Source: Serratia proteamaculans
GTDB lineage: Bacteria; Pseudomonadota; Gammaproteobacteria; Enterobacterales; Enterobacteriaceae
DNA length: 64,000 nt
Assembly: GCF_013337185.1 (NCBI RefSeq)
Contig: NZ_SWDE01000002.1
Coordinates: 434,001 to 498,000 of the forward strand
Direction: 5' to 3'
Numbering within the stretch: the first letter of the stretch is position 1; each line of letters begins with the position of its first letter. The notes under the pieces are model-generated. The model worked only from the letters and a program-made list of their open reading frames with translations. It searched no databases and was not told where the DNA came from. This document shows positions 25,942 through 37,057 of this stretch, in pieces. Made by a program: the position numbers and the translations under genes.

Positions 25942-28815
25942 TCAGGCGTCTTCGGACTCAGCGCGCATGCGGCGAACCTGTTGGCTGTAATAGCCTAATG
26001 TCTGTTCCAACGTTTCCAGAGTCACCGGCTTCGACAGGCAGTTATCCATCCCGGCCTCAATACAGCGCTGTTTTTCTTCCGCCAGGGCATTCGCAGTCAC
26101 GCCGATTACCGGCGCGGTAAAGTGCAACTGGCGCAGGCGCTGGGTCAAACGGTAGCCATCCATATTAGGCATGTTGACGTCGGTCAGCACGATATCGACG
26201 GTATTGCGATTCAATACGTCGAGCGCGTCAACCCCATCATTGGCCGTCACCACCTGATAGCCCAGTGAGCCAAGCTGGTCGGACAGCAACCGGCGGTTAA
26301 TCGGGTGGTCATCCACCACCAGCAAATGAATATCCCCGTTGTCTACCTTGTTGGCCTTGGCCGGCAGCGGTAATTGCATCAGAGTATTACCGCTTTCATC
26401 ACGGGTACCAAACAAGCGGTTGAGCAGCGCCAGGGTTTCACGCGGCGTCGAGGTACTGTGCATCCAATAGCCCGGCCGGGTTTCCTGTGACGGGCCAATA
26501 TGTTCGATAGAGAACTGGATCTGCGCCAGCAACGGTGTATTAACCATCAGCGGGTGATCGCTTAGCATCACATCCCCTGCTGCGGTATCCTGCCCCTGAT
26601 GACGCAGTACCGTCGCGCCATAGCCGCCAAGGATCTCCATCAGATAACTTTCCAACCGCTGGTTGCGGATATCCAGCCACAGAGTTTTACCTTGCCAGGT
26701 ATCACTGGGCTGCGGGATCGGGAATTGAGCGTTAAACAACGGAATGCGAATGGTGAACAGACTGCCTAATCCCGGCTCGGACTCAACGGCAATATCGCCG
26801 TCCATCATGTTGATCAGCTTTTCGCAAATCGCCAGCCCCAACCCGGTACCCTGGAAATGGCGTTGCACGCCGCTGCCCACCTGGAAGAACGGATCGAACA
26901 GGCGGGTAATTTCTTTCTCCGGAATGCCGACCCCAGTATCACGAACGCTGAACTCCAGATAGCTGCCGCGCGTACACACCTGCAAAATGATGCAGCCGGT
27001 ATCGGTAAACTTAATCGCGTTGTTCAACAAATTGGACAGTACCTGCTGCAACCGTACCGGATCGCCGGAAATGCGCTCCGGAACATTCTGTTCGATAAAG
27101 CAGTACAACCCCAGCCGCTTCTTCACCACCAGCGGCAAATAGTTGCCGGCGATGTGGGTGATCACCTCCAGGCAGGAGAACTCGCGCGGTTCAATCTTCA
27201 GTTGTTCGGATTCGATTTTAGAGAAGTCCAAAATGTCGCTGATGATCTTCAGCAACAGTCCGGACGAGTTGTTCATCGCATTGACCAATCGGTCAACACC
27301 CTGCGGTAACGCCTTGGTCTGCAATAAATCGAGGTTGCCGATGATGCCATACAGCGGCGTGCGCAACTCATGGCTGACAGTCGCCAGGAACATCGATTTG
27401 GATTGGCTGGCCTGCTCTGCCGCCGCGGCCATCTCCTGCAGCGACTCTTCCATTTTCACGCGGGCACTGACGTCCACCAGCACACAAATCGCCACATCTT
27501 CGTTACGGTAACGGGAATGAACAAAGCTGATCTGCAGATTATTGTTATTACTGGTCATCACATCGACAAAGTTCGCCTGTTGTTCGCAGATGATGCGCGT
27601 AATGCGATCACGGTCTTCGTGGGTCAGCAGGTTGATGTAGTTATGCGCCAGCTCGTTACTCAGAATGTTGGTGCCGTCGCTGATGCGCAGAATACAAATA
27701 CCCACCGGCGCCGAGGCGACAATCTTGCGGTTGAACTGTTCATGCTCCTCCAGCCGGAAGGCGTTATCTTCTGCCGGCAGGAACATTTTGCGTTCAAACA
27801 ACCAGGCCAGGCTGAACAACACTATGGCGGACAACATATTCAACAGCACCGCATTGAGGATCAGCATCCTGAAGCGTTCAACCACCGTCTTCACCGGCAC
27901 AGAATAAACAATACTGAGCGATGACGGCGGCAGAGCTTTTTTCATGATCAGGTCGCGGTAATTATCGACATAGCCAAAGTAAGCCGGCTCGTCCGGATAG
28001 CTGTTGGGGGCGTGTACATCTCGCTCATCATCTGCCAGCCGCAGTATCGGTTGGTTATTCTCATCCAACAGGGTTACGCCGGTCGGCAAGCTGCCTGCGG
28101 TAACAAAGTCCTCCAGACGGATGGTTTGTTCAATACCCAGCAACGCTTCCAGCTTGTTACCAATATAAATTGGCGTCAGTACATACAGATAACCGACATC
28201 CGGCCGCTGCTGGCTTGGGCTGATCCAGTACAGATTATTGTCTTTGTCCTGGTTCTTGGCGTTACGGTATTTGAGGATGCGTTCATGCAGAGTTTTCAGC
28301 GCGTCGGCCCGATTGGCTACGCCGCTGCTGCTGCTGCCAAACTCCGCCATGCACAGCGTATCGCCGTCGATGAAAAACACCCGGTTGAGATCGTAGGCCG
28401 CGACGAAGTTCTCTTTCCAATACTGAATCAACCCGCTCAAAGAATTGAGCGAGCTGCGGTAGGTGGTATTCAGTGAACAACTGGATTCTGGATACAGCGG
28501 TACAAACTCCAGCGGACTGTTCTTGCCGGGAAAGATGCCGCTAAACATGTCCATGCTACTGACTGAGCCGTTAAGGCGGTTTTCCGCCATATATTTGATA
28601 TCACGCATGATATCGGCCGAATGGCGGATATAACCCTGCGCCTGATCGAAATTCAGATTGTAGTCCTGCCGGATTTCAGACTCTTTCTGGTGCAGGATAT
28701 TCAGGATATAGAAGGTGGTGAGCAACGCCCCCAACGACCACAACATGATCGCCAGCACCCGGAACAAATAGCGGGATATCTTTAACGTGGTGCGAAAAGA
28801 AGCTAAATATTTCAA
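25942..28815 (-). CDS. rcsC: RcsC, hybrid sensor kinase of the Rcs phosphorelay
   Basis: This 957-residue protein (949 in E. coli) has two membrane helices (about residues 20-40 and 315-335) around a periplasmic sensor, then the kinase with phosphorylated His482 (TVSHELRTPLYG), N/G-box ATPase, the ABL region and a C-terminal receiver with Asp879 (LTDVNMPNMDG). It is convergent with rcsDB, as in E. coli. Rcs activity is controlled by RcsF and IgaA, which are not in this window. Confidence 0.96.
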   Translation of the reverse strand: MKYLASFRTTLKISRYLFRVLAIMLWSLGALLTTFYILNILHQKESEIRQDYNLNFDQAQGYIRHSADIMRDIKYMAENRLNGSVSSMDMFSGIFPGKNSPLEFVPLYPESSCSLNTTYRSSLNSLSGLIQYWKENFVAAYDLNRVFFIDGDTLCMAEFGSSSSGVANRADALKTLHERILKYRNAKNQDKDNNLYWISPSQQRPDVGYLYVLTPIYIGNKLEALLGIEQTIRLEDFVTAGSLPTGVTLLDENNQPILRLADDERDVHAPNSYPDEPAYFGYVDNYRDLIMKKALPPSSLSIVYSVPVKTVVERFRMLILNAVLLNMLSAIVLFSLAWLFERKMFLPAEDNAFRLEEHEQFNRKIVASAPVGICILRISDGTNILSNELAHNYINLLTHEDRDRITRIICEQQANFVDVMTSNNNNLQISFVHSRYRNEDVAICVLVDVSARVKMEESLQEMAAAAEQASQSKSMFLATVSHELRTPLYGIIGNLDLLQTKALPQGVDRLVNAMNNSSGLLLKIISDILDFSKIESEQLKIEPREFSCLEVITHIAGNYLPLVVKKRLGLYCFIEQNVPERISGDPVRLQQVLSNLLNNAIKFTDTGCIILQVCTRGSYLEFSVRDTGVGIPEKEITRLFDPFFQVGSGVQRHFQGTGLGLAICEKLINMMDGDIAVESEPGLGSLFTIRIPLFNAQFPIPQPSDTWQGKTLWLDIRNQRLESYLMEILGGYGATVLRHQGQDTAAGDVMLSDHPLMVNTPLLAQIQFSIEHIGPSQETRPGYWMHSTSTPRETLALLNRLFGTRDESGNTLMQLPLPAKANKVDNGDIHLLVVDDHPINRRLLSDQLGSLGYQVVTANDGVDALDVLNRNTVDIVLTDVNMPNMDGYRLTQRLRQLHFTAPVIGVTANALAEEKQRCIEAGMDNCLSKPVTLETLEQTLGYYSQQVRRMRAESEDA

Positions 28816-28906
28816 TCGGATACCATACGAATGTCAGTGGCGACCAGCGCGTTCATGTCAGAGCCGGGAGCTCTGGCTTGGGTCCGGCAATTAAACCATA
28901 GAACTG

Positions 28907-28937
28907 AAAAAGGGCCTAGCATCGCTGCCAGGCCCTT
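28907..28937 (-). terminator. Terminator of gyrA
   Basis: On the minus strand AAGGGCCT with a 12-nt loop closing to AGGCCCTT is followed by T5. Confidence 0.8.
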
Positions 28938-28978
28938 GTTACCTCAGTGCGATAGGGGCATGTGCCAGCCCCTATGGC

Positions 28979-31627
28979 TTAGGCGTTGTCTTCTTCCGCG
29001 TCGTCTGGCGCTTCAGAATCATCACCTTCGTCCAGCGGTGCAGCGTCTTCTTCTGCAACTTCCGCACCCGGTTCGAGGCTGTCCAGCTCTTCGTCTTCCA
29101 CCGGCTCGGCAACACGCTGCAGACCGACGACGTTCTCGTCTTCCGCAGTACGGATCAGCGTAACACCCTGGGTATTACGACCCACCACGCTGACTTCCGA
29201 TACGCGGGTACGCACCAGCGTGCCGGCATCGGTAATCATCATGATCTGATCGGTGGTATCCACCTGAACCGCACCCACTACCTGACCATTACGCTCGCTC
29301 ACCTTAATGGAGATAACCCCCTGGGTAGCGCGTGACTTGGTCGGATACTCGGTGACAGCGGTACGTTTACCGTAGCCGTTCTGGGTGACGGTCAGAATGT
29401 CGCCTTCACCGCGTGGCACAATCAGGGAAATGACGCTATCGCCTTCGCCCAGATTGATACCGCGTACGCCGGTGGCAGTACGACCCATAGAACGCACCTG
29501 CGTTTCCGGGAAGCGCACCACTTTACCGTTGGCAGAGAACAGCATGACTTCATTGCTGCCGTCGGTCAGGTCAACACCAATCAGCTCGTCACCCTCGTTG
29601 AGGTTAACGGCGATGATGCCGGCGCTGCGTGGGCGGCTAAAATCGGTCAATGCAGTTTTCTTCACGGTGCCGCTGGCGGTGGCCATAAACACGTGACGCC
29701 CTTCTTCATACTCGCGTACCGGCAGAATGGCGGTAATACGCTCATTGGCTTCCAGCGGCAGCAGGTTGACGATTGGACGACCGCGCGCACCACGGCTGGC
29801 TTCAGGCAGTTGGTACACCTTCATCCAGTACAGGCGGCCACGGCTGGAGAAGCACAGGATCGTATCGTGGGTGTTGGCCACCAACAGACGATCGATAAAG
29901 TCTTCTTCTTTAATACGTGCAGCTGACTTGCCTTTACCACCACGGCGTTGCGCTTCATAGTCGGTCAGAGGCTGATACTTCACATAGCCCTGGTGCGACA
30001 GCGTAACGACCACGTCTTCCTGGTTGATCAGGTCTTCGATATTGATATCTGAAGTATTGGCGGTGATCTCGGTGCGGCGGCCATCGTTGTACTGCTCTTT
30101 GATTGCCACCAGCTCTTCGCGGATCACTTCCATCAGACGGTCTGGGTTTTCCAGAATAAAGATCAGCGCGGCAATCGCCGTCAGCAGCTCTTTATATTCG
30201 TCCAGCAGCTTTTCATGCTCCAGGCCGGTCAGTTTCTGCAGACGCAGATCCAGGATCGCCTGAGCCTGCTGCTCGGTCAGATGGTATTTACCGTCACGGA
30301 TACCGAACTCCGGCTCCAGCCACTCAGGGCGAGCGGCGTCGTCACCGGCGCGCTCCAGCATCGCAGCCACATTACCCAGATCCCAGGCTTGAGCCACCAA
30401 TGCGGCTTTCGCTTCCGCAGGGGTTGGCGCACGGCGGATCATTTCGATAATCGGATCGATGTTCGCCAATGCGATGGCCAGCGCTTCCAGGATATGGGCG
30501 CGATCGCGGGCTTTACGCAGTTCGAAGATGGTACGGCGGGTCACTACTTCACGACGGTGACGAACAAACGCCTGCAGAATGTCTTTCAGGTTCAGCAGTT
30601 TCGGCTGGCCCTGATGCAATGCCACCATGTTGATGCCGAAGGTGACCTGCAGTTGAGTCAACGAATACAGGTTGTTCAGCACTACTTCGCCGACCGCGTC
30701 GCGTTTGATTTCAACTACGATGCGCATACCGTCTTTGTCGGACTCATCACGTAGCGCGCTGATGCCTTCCACGCGTTTTTCTTTGACCAGCTCGGCGATC
30801 TTCTCGATCAGACGCGCCTTGTTCACTTGATACGGGATCTCGTGAACAATGATGGTTTCGCGACCGGTTTTGGCATCGGCTTCTACTTCAGCGCGTGCGC
30901 GTAAGTAGATTTTGCCGCGTCCGGTGCGGTAAGCCTCTTCAATGCCGCGACGGCCGTTGATGATCGCCGCAGTTGGGAAGTCCGGCCCCGGGATGTATTC
31001 CATCAGGCCTTCGATGCTGATGTTTTCATCATCGATATAGGCCAGGCAGCCGTTGATAACCTCTGACAGGTTATGCGGCGGAATGTTGGTGGCCATACCC
31101 ACGGCGATGCCCGACGCGCCGTTTACCAGCAGGTTCGGGATCTTGGTTGGCATGACGGCTGGGATCTGCTCGGTGCCATCGTAGTTAGGCACGAAGTCGA
31201 CGGTTTCTTTTTCCAGATCCGCCAGCAGTTCGTGAGCAATTTTGGACATGCGCACTTCGGTATAACGCATCGCCGCGGCGGAGTCGCCATCGACAGAACC
31301 GAAGTTACCCTGACCGTCCACCAGCATATAGCGCAGTGAAAACGGTTGAGCCATACGCACGATGGTGTCGTAAACCGCGCTGTCACCGTGTGGGTGATAT
31401 TTACCGATTACGTCCCCAACGACACGGGCCGATTTCTTGTATGGTTTATTCCAGTCGTTACCCAATACACTCATCGCGAACAAAACGCGACGGTGCACCG
31501 GCTTCAGTCCATCACGAACATCTGGCAGCGCACGTCCGACAATTACGGACATCGCGTAGTCCAGATACGAGTTTTTCAACTCGTCTTCGATGTTTACCGG
31601 TGTGATTTCTCTGGCAAGGTCGCTCAT
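28979..31627 (-). CDS. gyrA: DNA gyrase subunit A
   Basis: This 882-residue GyrA (875 in E. coli) has the catalytic Tyr122 ([10 protein letters not shown]) and the C-terminal beta-pinwheel with its GyrA boxes (QRRGGKG near residue 560). The quinolone-resistance region is wild type: Ser83 and Asp87 in [11 protein letters not shown]. The C-terminus ends in a long acidic tail (EDNA). It is divergent from ubiG and lies beside rcsC, as in E. coli. Confidence 0.98.
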   Translation of the reverse strand: MSDLAREITPVNIEDELKNSYLDYAMSVIVGRALPDVRDGLKPVHRRVLFAMSVLGNDWNKPYKKSARVVGDVIGKYHPHGDSAVYDTIVRMAQPFSLRYMLVDGQGNFGSVDGDSAAAMRYTEVRMSKIAHELLADLEKETVDFVPNYDGTEQIPAVMPTKIPNLLVNGASGIAVGMATNIPPHNLSEVINGCLAYIDDENISIEGLMEYIPGPDFPTAAIINGRRGIEEAYRTGRGKIYLRARAEVEADAKTGRETIIVHEIPYQVNKARLIEKIAELVKEKRVEGISALRDESDKDGMRIVVEIKRDAVGEVVLNNLYSLTQLQVTFGINMVALHQGQPKLLNLKDILQAFVRHRREVVTRRTIFELRKARDRAHILEALAIALANIDPIIEMIRRAPTPAEAKAALVAQAWDLGNVAAMLERAGDDAARPEWLEPEFGIRDGKYHLTEQQAQAILDLRLQKLTGLEHEKLLDEYKELLTAIAALIFILENPDRLMEVIREELVAIKEQYNDGRRTEITANTSDINIEDLINQEDVVVTLSHQGYVKYQPLTDYEAQRRGGKGKSAARIKEEDFIDRLLVANTHDTILCFSSRGRLYWMKVYQLPEASRGARGRPIVNLLPLEANERITAILPVREYEEGRHVFMATASGTVKKTALTDFSRPRSAGIIAVNLNEGDELIGVDLTDGSNEVMLFSANGKVVRFPETQVRSMGRTATGVRGINLGEGDSVISLIVPRGEGDILTVTQNGYGKRTAVTEYPTKSRATQGVISIKVSERNGQVVGAVQVDTTDQIMMITDAGTLVRTRVSEVSVVGRNTQGVTLIRTAEDENVVGLQRVAEPVEDEELDSLEPGAEVAEEDAAPLDEGDDSEAPDDAEEDNA

Positions 31628-31839
31628 GGAGCTGCTATCCCTCTACTAATGATTCATCTGCCCGCTGCCATAGTGGCAAAGGTGTAAAACTATATCACAA
31701 AGCACGCTTTACGGGAAAATAACCGCCGCTGTTTAACTTAAATTGTGCATATATGTGCAGTAAAAATGCATCGGCACAGACGGTGCTGCGCCGGAACATG
31801 TATAATCCGCGCAACGAGAACCAGGAGCCAAATACGCCC

Positions 31840-32565
31840 ATGAATGCAGAATCATCCAGCCAAGCGCAAAACGTAGACCATCATGAAATCGCCAAGTTCG
31901 AGGCCGTGGCCTCACGCTGGTGGGATTTGGAAGGTGAATTCAAGCCGCTGCACCGTATCAACCCGCTGCGTCTGAACTACATCCTGCAGCGTGCCGGCGG
32001 CATTTTTGACAAGACCGTACTCGACGTTGGCTGCGGTGGCGGCATTTTGGCGGAAAGCATGGCGCGCGAAGGCGCACAGGTCACCGGGCTGGACATGGGG
32101 GCCGAACCGCTGCAGGTCGCCCGGTTGCACGCACTGGAAACCGGCGTGAATGTGGCTTACATCCAGGAAACGGTAGAAAGCCATGCACAGGCCAACCCGC
32201 AACGCTATGACGTAGTGACCTGCATGGAAATGCTGGAGCACGTTCCCGATCCGGCCTCGGTGGTACGCGCCTGCGCTCACCTGGTCAAACCGGGTGGCCA
32301 CGTGTTTTTCTCCACCATTAACCGCAATACCAAAGCCTGGCTGATGGCGGTGGTCGGTGCGGAATATATTCTGAAGATGGTGCCACAGGGCACCCATGAC
32401 CATAAGAAGTTCATCCGCCCTTCTGAGCTGATCGGCTGGGTTGACGGCACGCCACTGCGCGAAAAGCATATGATTGGCCTGCATTACAACCCAATCACCG
32501 ACCATTTCAAGCTTGGCCGTAACGTTGATGTGAACTATATGGTACATACCCAGCACGAAGGCTAA
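31840..32565 (+). CDS. ubiG: UbiG, ubiquinone O-methyltransferase
   Basis: This 241-residue SAM-dependent methyltransferase carries both O-methylations in ubiquinone synthesis. The SAM-binding motif LDVGCGGG is at residues 61-68 and [10 protein letters not shown] is typical. The ATG at 31840 (CAGGAG upstream) gives the E. coli length; the frame is open 29 codons further upstream. It is divergent from gyrA. Confidence 0.96.
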   Translation: MNAESSSQAQNVDHHEIAKFEAVASRWWDLEGEFKPLHRINPLRLNYILQRAGGIFDKTVLDVGCGGGILAESMAREGAQVTGLDMGAEPLQVARLHALETGVNVAYIQETVESHAQANPQRYDVVTCMEMLEHVPDPASVVRACAHLVKPGGHVFFSTINRNTKAWLMAVVGAEYILKMVPQGTHDHKKFIRPSELIGWVDGTPLREKHMIGLHYNPITDHFKLGRNVDVNYMVHTQHEG

Positions 32566-32842
32566 GCCTGCCAAACCGCGCCGGGACTGGCTTGCCAGTT
32601 CCGGTACGCCGATAACATTAAGATAAATACCCAATTTTTCCGCTTTCGATCAAAATCGCCGTTGTAAACAGTTTTTAAGAATATTAAATCAGATCAATAT
32701 GCCGTTTTTTTCTAACGTTTAATAAAGCGGCAAACGATCACGTTTTTCTGATTCTAGGGAAATTCTTATCCCGCTTATTGACAAGCTTGTCACGCCAGTC
32801 ACAGCGCGCACTGCGAAAGACAAGTCACATTTCACCCCCAAG

Positions 32843-32851
32843 TTATCCACA
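32843..32851 (+). promoter_or_regulatory. DnaA box upstream of nrdA
   Basis: A perfect consensus DnaA box (TTATCCACA) about 150 bp before nrdA. DnaA is known to control nrdAB in E. coli. Confidence 0.75.
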
Positions 32852-32889
32852 AATTAGGCCACTTTTGTTCACTTGCAAACGCCCTGTTT

Positions 32890-32937
32890 TCTCACTATCT
32901 TGTTACCTCACCGACATACAACCCCTATATATAGTGT
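32890..32937 (+). promoter_or_regulatory. Pair of NrdR-like boxes upstream of nrdA
   Basis: Two 16-bp sites lie 32 bp apart: TCTCACTATCTTGTTA (32890-32905) and CCCCTATATATAGTGT (32922-32937). Each has the ACACTATATATAGTGT-like pattern, better in the second. NrdR represses ribonucleotide reductase operons through paired sites about three helical turns apart, which fits this spacing. Confidence 0.6.
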
Positions 32938-33002
32938 TTACATACTGAGCAGAGCTACTACACTTCTGCTTAGGGGCACCATACGGACAGGTAAAACACC
33001 AC

Positions 33003-35291
33003 ATGAACCAAAGTCTGCTTGTAACTAAACGCGATGGCCGTAAAGAGCGCATCAACCTCGACAAAATCCACCGTGTCATCGACTGGGCCGCGGAAGGGTT
33101 AAACAACGTATCGGTTTCTCAAGTAGAGTTGCGTTCGCATATTCAGTTTTATGACGGCATCAAAACTGCTGATATTCATGAAACCATTATCAAAGCTGCA
33201 GCCGATCTGATCTCGCGCGACGCGCCGGACTACCAGTATCTGGCAGCACGCCTGGCCATCTTCCACCTGCGTAAAAAAGCTTACGACCAATTCGAGCCAC
33301 CGAAGTTGCTCGCTCACGTAACGCGCATGGTAGAAATGGGCAAGTACGATAAGCATCTGCTGGAAGACTACAGCTCTGAAGAGTTCGAGCAGATGGACTC
33401 CTTTATCGATCACTGGCGTGATATGAACTTCTCCTACGCAGCCGTTAAACAGCTGGAAGGGAAGTATCTGGTGCAGAACCGCGTTAGCGGCGAGATCTAC
33501 GAGAGCGCTCAGTTCCTGTATATCCTGGTTGCCGCGTGCCTGTTCTCCAACTACCCGCGTGATACCCGTCTGGACTACGTTAAACGTTTCTACGACGCGA
33601 TCTCCACCTTCAAGATTTCTCTGCCTACGCCAATCATGTCCGGCGTGCGCACCCCAACCCGCCAGTTCAGCTCTTGCGTGCTGATCGAGTGCGGCGACAG
33701 CCTGGACTCCATCAACGCCACCTCCAGCGCCATTGTGAAATACGTTTCGCAACGCGCCGGCATCGGCATCAACGCCGGCCGCATCCGTGCGCTGGGCAGC
33801 CCGATCCGTGGCGGTGAAGCCTTCCATACCGGTTGCATTCCGTTCTACAAACATTTCCAGACCGCGGTGAAGTCCTGTTCGCAGGGCGGCGTGCGCGGCG
33901 GCGCGGCCACACTGTTCTACCCAATGTGGCATCTGGAAGTTGAAAGCCTGCTGGTGCTGAAAAACAACCGCGGCGTTGAAGGCAACCGCGTGCGTCACAT
34001 GGACTACGGCGTACAGTTGAACCGCCTGATGTACCAGCGCCTGATCAAGGGCCAGGACATCACTCTGTTCAGCCCGTCTGACGTCCCGGGCCTGTATGAC
34101 GCGTTCTTCGCCGATCAGGACGAATTCGAACGTCTGTACACCAAGTACGAACAAGACGACAGCATTCGCCAGAAACGCGTAAAAGCGGTTGAGCTGTTCT
34201 CACTGATGATGCAGGAACGCGCCTCTACCGGCCGCATCTACATCCAGAACGTTGACCACTGCAACACCCACAGCCCGTTTGATCCGCAGATCGCACCGGT
34301 ACGCCAGTCCAACCTGTGCCTGGAAATCGCCCTGCCGACCAAGCCACTCGATGACGTCAACGACGAAAACGGTGAAATCGCCCTGTGTACGCTGTCCGCC
34401 TTCAACCTCGGCGCCATCGAAAGCCTGGACGATCTGGAAGAGCTGGCTACCCTGGCGGTACGTGCGCTGGATGCCCTGCTGGATTACCAGGACTACCCAA
34501 TCAAAGCCGCTCATCGTGGCGCGATGGGCCGCCGCACCCTGGGTATCGGCGTGATCAACTACGCTTATTATCTGGCGAAGAACGGCGTGCGGTACTCCGA
34601 TGGCAGCGCCAATGCCCTGACCCACAAGACTTTCGAAGCCATCCAGTATTACCTGCTGAAAGCCTCGAACCGTCTGGCTCAGGAACAGGGCGCCTGCCCG
34701 TGGTTCAATGAAACCACTTATTCACAGGGCATCCTGCCGATCGACACCTACAAGAAAGATCTGGATGTCATCTGCCAGGAACCACTGCACTACGACTGGG
34801 AAACCCTGCGTAAAGAGATCAAGGAAACCGGTCTGCGCAACTCGACCCTGTCGGCGCTGATGCCTTCGGAAACCTCTTCGCAGATTTCCAATGCTACCAA
34901 CGGCATTGAGCCACCACGCGGCCATATCAGTATCAAGGCGTCGAAAGACGGCATTCTGCGCCAGGTGGTGCCTGAGTATGAGCGTCTGAAAAACGACTAC
35001 GAACTGCTGTGGGAAATGCCGAACAACGACGGCTACCTGCAACTGGTCGGTCTGATGCAGAAGTTTATCGACCAGTCTATCTCTGCCAACACCAACTATG
35101 ACCCAACCCGTTTCCCGGGCGGCAAGGTGCCAATGAAGCAGCTGTTGAAAGACCTGCTCACCACCTACAAGTTTGGTGTCAAGACGCTGTACTATCAGAA
35201 CACCCGCGACGGTGCCGATGATATTCAGGAAGATTTGCTGCCGGCCAAAGGCGGCGATGATGACTGCGAAAGCGGCGCCTGCAAGATCTAA
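33003..35291 (+). CDS. nrdA: NrdA, class Ia ribonucleoside-diphosphate reductase alpha subunit
   Basis: This 762-residue protein (761 in E. coli) reduces ribonucleoside diphosphates to deoxyribonucleotides. It has an N-terminal ATP cone (residues 5-95), the catalytic barrel with the redox cysteine in SSCVLIECGDS (about residue 225), and the C-terminal redox tail CESGACKI. nrdB follows 68 bp later in the same operon. Confidence 0.98.
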   Translation: MNQSLLVTKRDGRKERINLDKIHRVIDWAAEGLNNVSVSQVELRSHIQFYDGIKTADIHETIIKAAADLISRDAPDYQYLAARLAIFHLRKKAYDQFEPPKLLAHVTRMVEMGKYDKHLLEDYSSEEFEQMDSFIDHWRDMNFSYAAVKQLEGKYLVQNRVSGEIYESAQFLYILVAACLFSNYPRDTRLDYVKRFYDAISTFKISLPTPIMSGVRTPTRQFSSCVLIECGDSLDSINATSSAIVKYVSQRAGIGINAGRIRALGSPIRGGEAFHTGCIPFYKHFQTAVKSCSQGGVRGGAATLFYPMWHLEVESLLVLKNNRGVEGNRVRHMDYGVQLNRLMYQRLIKGQDITLFSPSDVPGLYDAFFADQDEFERLYTKYEQDDSIRQKRVKAVELFSLMMQERASTGRIYIQNVDHCNTHSPFDPQIAPVRQSNLCLEIALPTKPLDDVNDENGEIALCTLSAFNLGAIESLDDLEELATLAVRALDALLDYQDYPIKAAHRGAMGRRTLGIGVINYAYYLAKNGVRYSDGSANALTHKTFEAIQYYLLKASNRLAQEQGACPWFNETTYSQGILPIDTYKKDLDVICQEPLHYDWETLRKEIKETGLRNSTLSALMPSETSSQISNATNGIEPPRGHISIKASKDGILRQVVPEYERLKNDYELLWEMPNNDGYLQLVGLMQKFIDQSISANTNYDPTRFPGGKVPMKQLLKDLLTTYKFGVKTLYYQNTRDGADDIQEDLLPAKGGDDDCESGACKI

Positions 35292-35359
35292 AGTTTGACA
35301 CAGCGGGCCGGAACTCTTCCGGCCCCTTCATTTAGCCACGTTACGATGGACTCAGGCTT

Positions 35360-36490
35360 ATGGCTTACACCACATTTTCTCAAAATAAAAACAACCAGTT
35401 GCTGGAGCCGATGTTCTTCGGTCAGTCGGTTAACGTTGCACGTTTCGATCAGCAAAAACATGAAATTTTCGAAAAGCTGATTGAGAAGCAACTGTCCTTC
35501 TTCTGGCGTCCGGAAGAAGTGGACGTTTCCCGCGACCGTATCGACTACCAGGCGCTGCCGGAACATGAAAAACACATTTTCATCAGCAACCTGAAATATC
35601 AGACGCTGCTCGATTCGATCCAGGGCCGCAGCCCGAACGTCGCCCTGCTGCCGCTGATCTCGATCCCGGAGCTGGAAACCTGGATAGAAACCTGGTCCTT
35701 CTCTGAGACCATCCACTCTCGTTCTTACACCCATATTATCCGTAACATCGTCAACGATCCGGCGGTGGTGTTTGACGACATCGTCACCAACGAAGAGATC
35801 CTCAAGCGCGCGAAAGACATCTCCGGCTACTACGACGATCTGATCGAGATGACCGGCTACTATCATCTGCTGGGTGAAGGCACCCATCAGGTCAACGGCA
35901 AGACAGTGACCGTTACCCTGCGCGCCCTGAAGAAACAGCTCTATCTGTGCCTGATGAGCGTTAACGCACTGGAAGCCATCCGCTTCTACGTCAGCTTTGC
36001 CTGTTCATTTGCCTTCGCGGAACGTGAACTGATGGAAGGCAATGCCAAAATCATCAAGCTGATTGCCCGTGACGAAGCGCTGCACCTGACTGGCACCCAG
36101 CATATGCTGAACCTGATGCGTTCCGGCGCAGATGACCCGGAGATGGCGGAAATCGCCGTTGAGTGTCAGCAGCAGTGCTATGACCTCTTTGTGCTGGCAG
36201 CCGAGCAGGAAAAAGAGTGGGCGGAATACCTGTTCCGTGACGGCTCGATGATCGGCCTGAACAAAGACATTCTGTGCCAGTATGTGGAATACATCACCAA
36301 TATCCGCATGCAGGCAGTGGGTCTTGGCCTGCCGTTCGCCACCCGCTCTAACCCGATCCCCTGGATCAACGCCTGGTTAGTATCAGACAACGTTCAGGTG
36401 GCGCCGCAGGAAGTAGAAGTCAGCTCCTACCTGGTTGGCCAGATCGACTCGGAAGTGCACGCCGACGACCTGAGCGACTTCGAACTCTAA
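35360..36490 (+). CDS. nrdB: NrdB, class Ia ribonucleoside-diphosphate reductase beta subunit
   Basis: This 376-residue protein, the length of E. coli NrdB, holds the diiron-tyrosyl radical. The radical tyrosine is Tyr123 (SRSYTHI) counting the start Met, equivalent to Tyr122 of the mature E. coli protein. The C-terminus ends in DDLSDFEL, the stretch that binds NrdA. yfaE follows 3 bp later. Confidence 0.98.
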   Translation: MAYTTFSQNKNNQLLEPMFFGQSVNVARFDQQKHEIFEKLIEKQLSFFWRPEEVDVSRDRIDYQALPEHEKHIFISNLKYQTLLDSIQGRSPNVALLPLISIPELETWIETWSFSETIHSRSYTHIIRNIVNDPAVVFDDIVTNEEILKRAKDISGYYDDLIEMTGYYHLLGEGTHQVNGKTVTVTLRALKKQLYLCLMSVNALEAIRFYVSFACSFAFAERELMEGNAKIIKLIARDEALHLTGTQHMLNLMRSGADDPEMAEIAVECQQQCYDLFVLAAEQEKEWAEYLFRDGSMIGLNKDILCQYVEYITNIRMQAVGLGLPFATRSNPIPWINAWLVSDNVQVAPQEVEVSSYLVGQIDSEVHADDLSDFEL

Positions 36491-36493
36491 GCG

Positions 36494-36754
36494 ATGGCAT
36501 CATCAATCGTCACGCTGCGTGCCACCGGCACGCAGCTATCCTGCCCCAAAAGTGAAGGCTGCCTGCTCGACGTGCTGGAGCTGCATGACGTTGAAGTGGA
36601 ATACCAGTGCCGTTCCGGCTATTGCGGTGCCTGCCGCCTGAAGCTGGTGAAAGGTGATGTGGTTTACCACCAACAGCCGCTGGCGTTTATTAACGACGGC
36701 GAAATCCTGCCTTGTTGCTGCATGCCACTGACCGATATCGAACTGGAACTGTAA
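36494..36754 (+). CDS. yfaE: YfaE, 2Fe-2S ferredoxin for NrdB cofactor maintenance
   Basis: This 86-residue ferredoxin has the plant-type cysteine motif CRSGYCGAC plus the distal cysteine of LPCCC. It helps assemble and maintain the diferric-tyrosyl cofactor of NrdB, and sits directly after nrdB. Its last 60 bp have a degenerate copy at 37210-37270, left by the tandem duplication downstream. Confidence 0.94.
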   Translation: MASSIVTLRATGTQLSCPKSEGCLLDVLELHDVEVEYQCRSGYCGACRLKLVKGDVVYHQQPLAFINDGEILPCCCMPLTDIELEL

Positions 36755-36823
36755 AAAGTTGGGTGCCTGAAACCGCGCCTGGATACCAGAAGGCGGGGTT
36801 TCCCCCGCCCTATGATTACCGCT

Positions 36824-36967
36824 TCACATACAGGTTAACGTCATCAGGATAGTGATATCTTTCTGGTAGATTTCTAATCCGCAAAAGCGATCTTTAATCA
36901 TCCAGATAAATACCAAAACCGTAATACATACAACAGTTAACGCGTATAGCGCATGCTTTTTATACAT
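36824..36967 (-). CDS. Hok-family type I toxin, copy 1 (47 aa)
   Basis: This small membrane toxin starts MYKKHALYALTVVCITVLVF. One hydrophobic helix spans residues 7-24, followed by the family cysteine (Cys29) in RFCGLEIY. Hok-type peptides depolarise the inner membrane. A strong ribosome binding site (AAGGAGG) lies 6 bp before the ATG. A second frame starting MVAPSQQGGK (ATG at 36999) overlaps the hok start like mok of plasmid R1, here only 20 codons. In addition, the frame upstream of hok is open and in phase with it for 84 codons, unlike copy 2. A GGCGGGG-gaaa-CCCCGCC hairpin lies at the 3' end (36792-36809), as in hok mRNAs. Confidence 0.82.
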   Translation of the reverse strand: MYKKHALYALTVVCITVLVFIWMIKDRFCGLEIYQKDITILMTLTCM

Positions 36968-36970
36968 GGC

Positions 36971-37057
36971 TTGCCTCCTTGCTGTGAAGGGGCTACCATA
37001 ACGGTGTCTAGGCGTTAGGGCAGCCCCATTCTGATTGAGAGTCAGTTTGGGGCTTTC
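36971..37057 (+). ncRNA. Predicted sok-like antisense RNA 1 and its promoter
   Basis: A promoter TTGCCT-N17-TACCAT (36971-36999) points into the hok leader on the opposite strand. The RNA would start near 37006 (TGTCTAGG) and end after a hairpin AGCCCCA ... TGGGGCT followed by TTTC (to about 37057). CTAGACA on the hok strand matches the TCTAG sok target region of R1 hok/sok. Confidence 0.6.

Larger units (their letters stand above)
32566..33002 (+). other. ubiG-nrdA intergenic region (nrdAB control region)
   Basis: No gene is seen. Near 32591-32615 an imperfect hairpin (CCGGGACTGGC-tt-GCCAGTTCCGG) without a T-run follows ubiG. Further on lie a DnaA box and two NrdR-like boxes, listed separately. 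Confidence 0.7.

Noticed and set aside
31246..31381. Quinolone-resistance change in gyrA
   Set aside because: Ser83 and Asp87 are wild type.
33099..34154. 351-codon frame antisense to nrdA
   Set aside because: A shadow of a strongly conserved gene in a high-GC codon context; no start signal.
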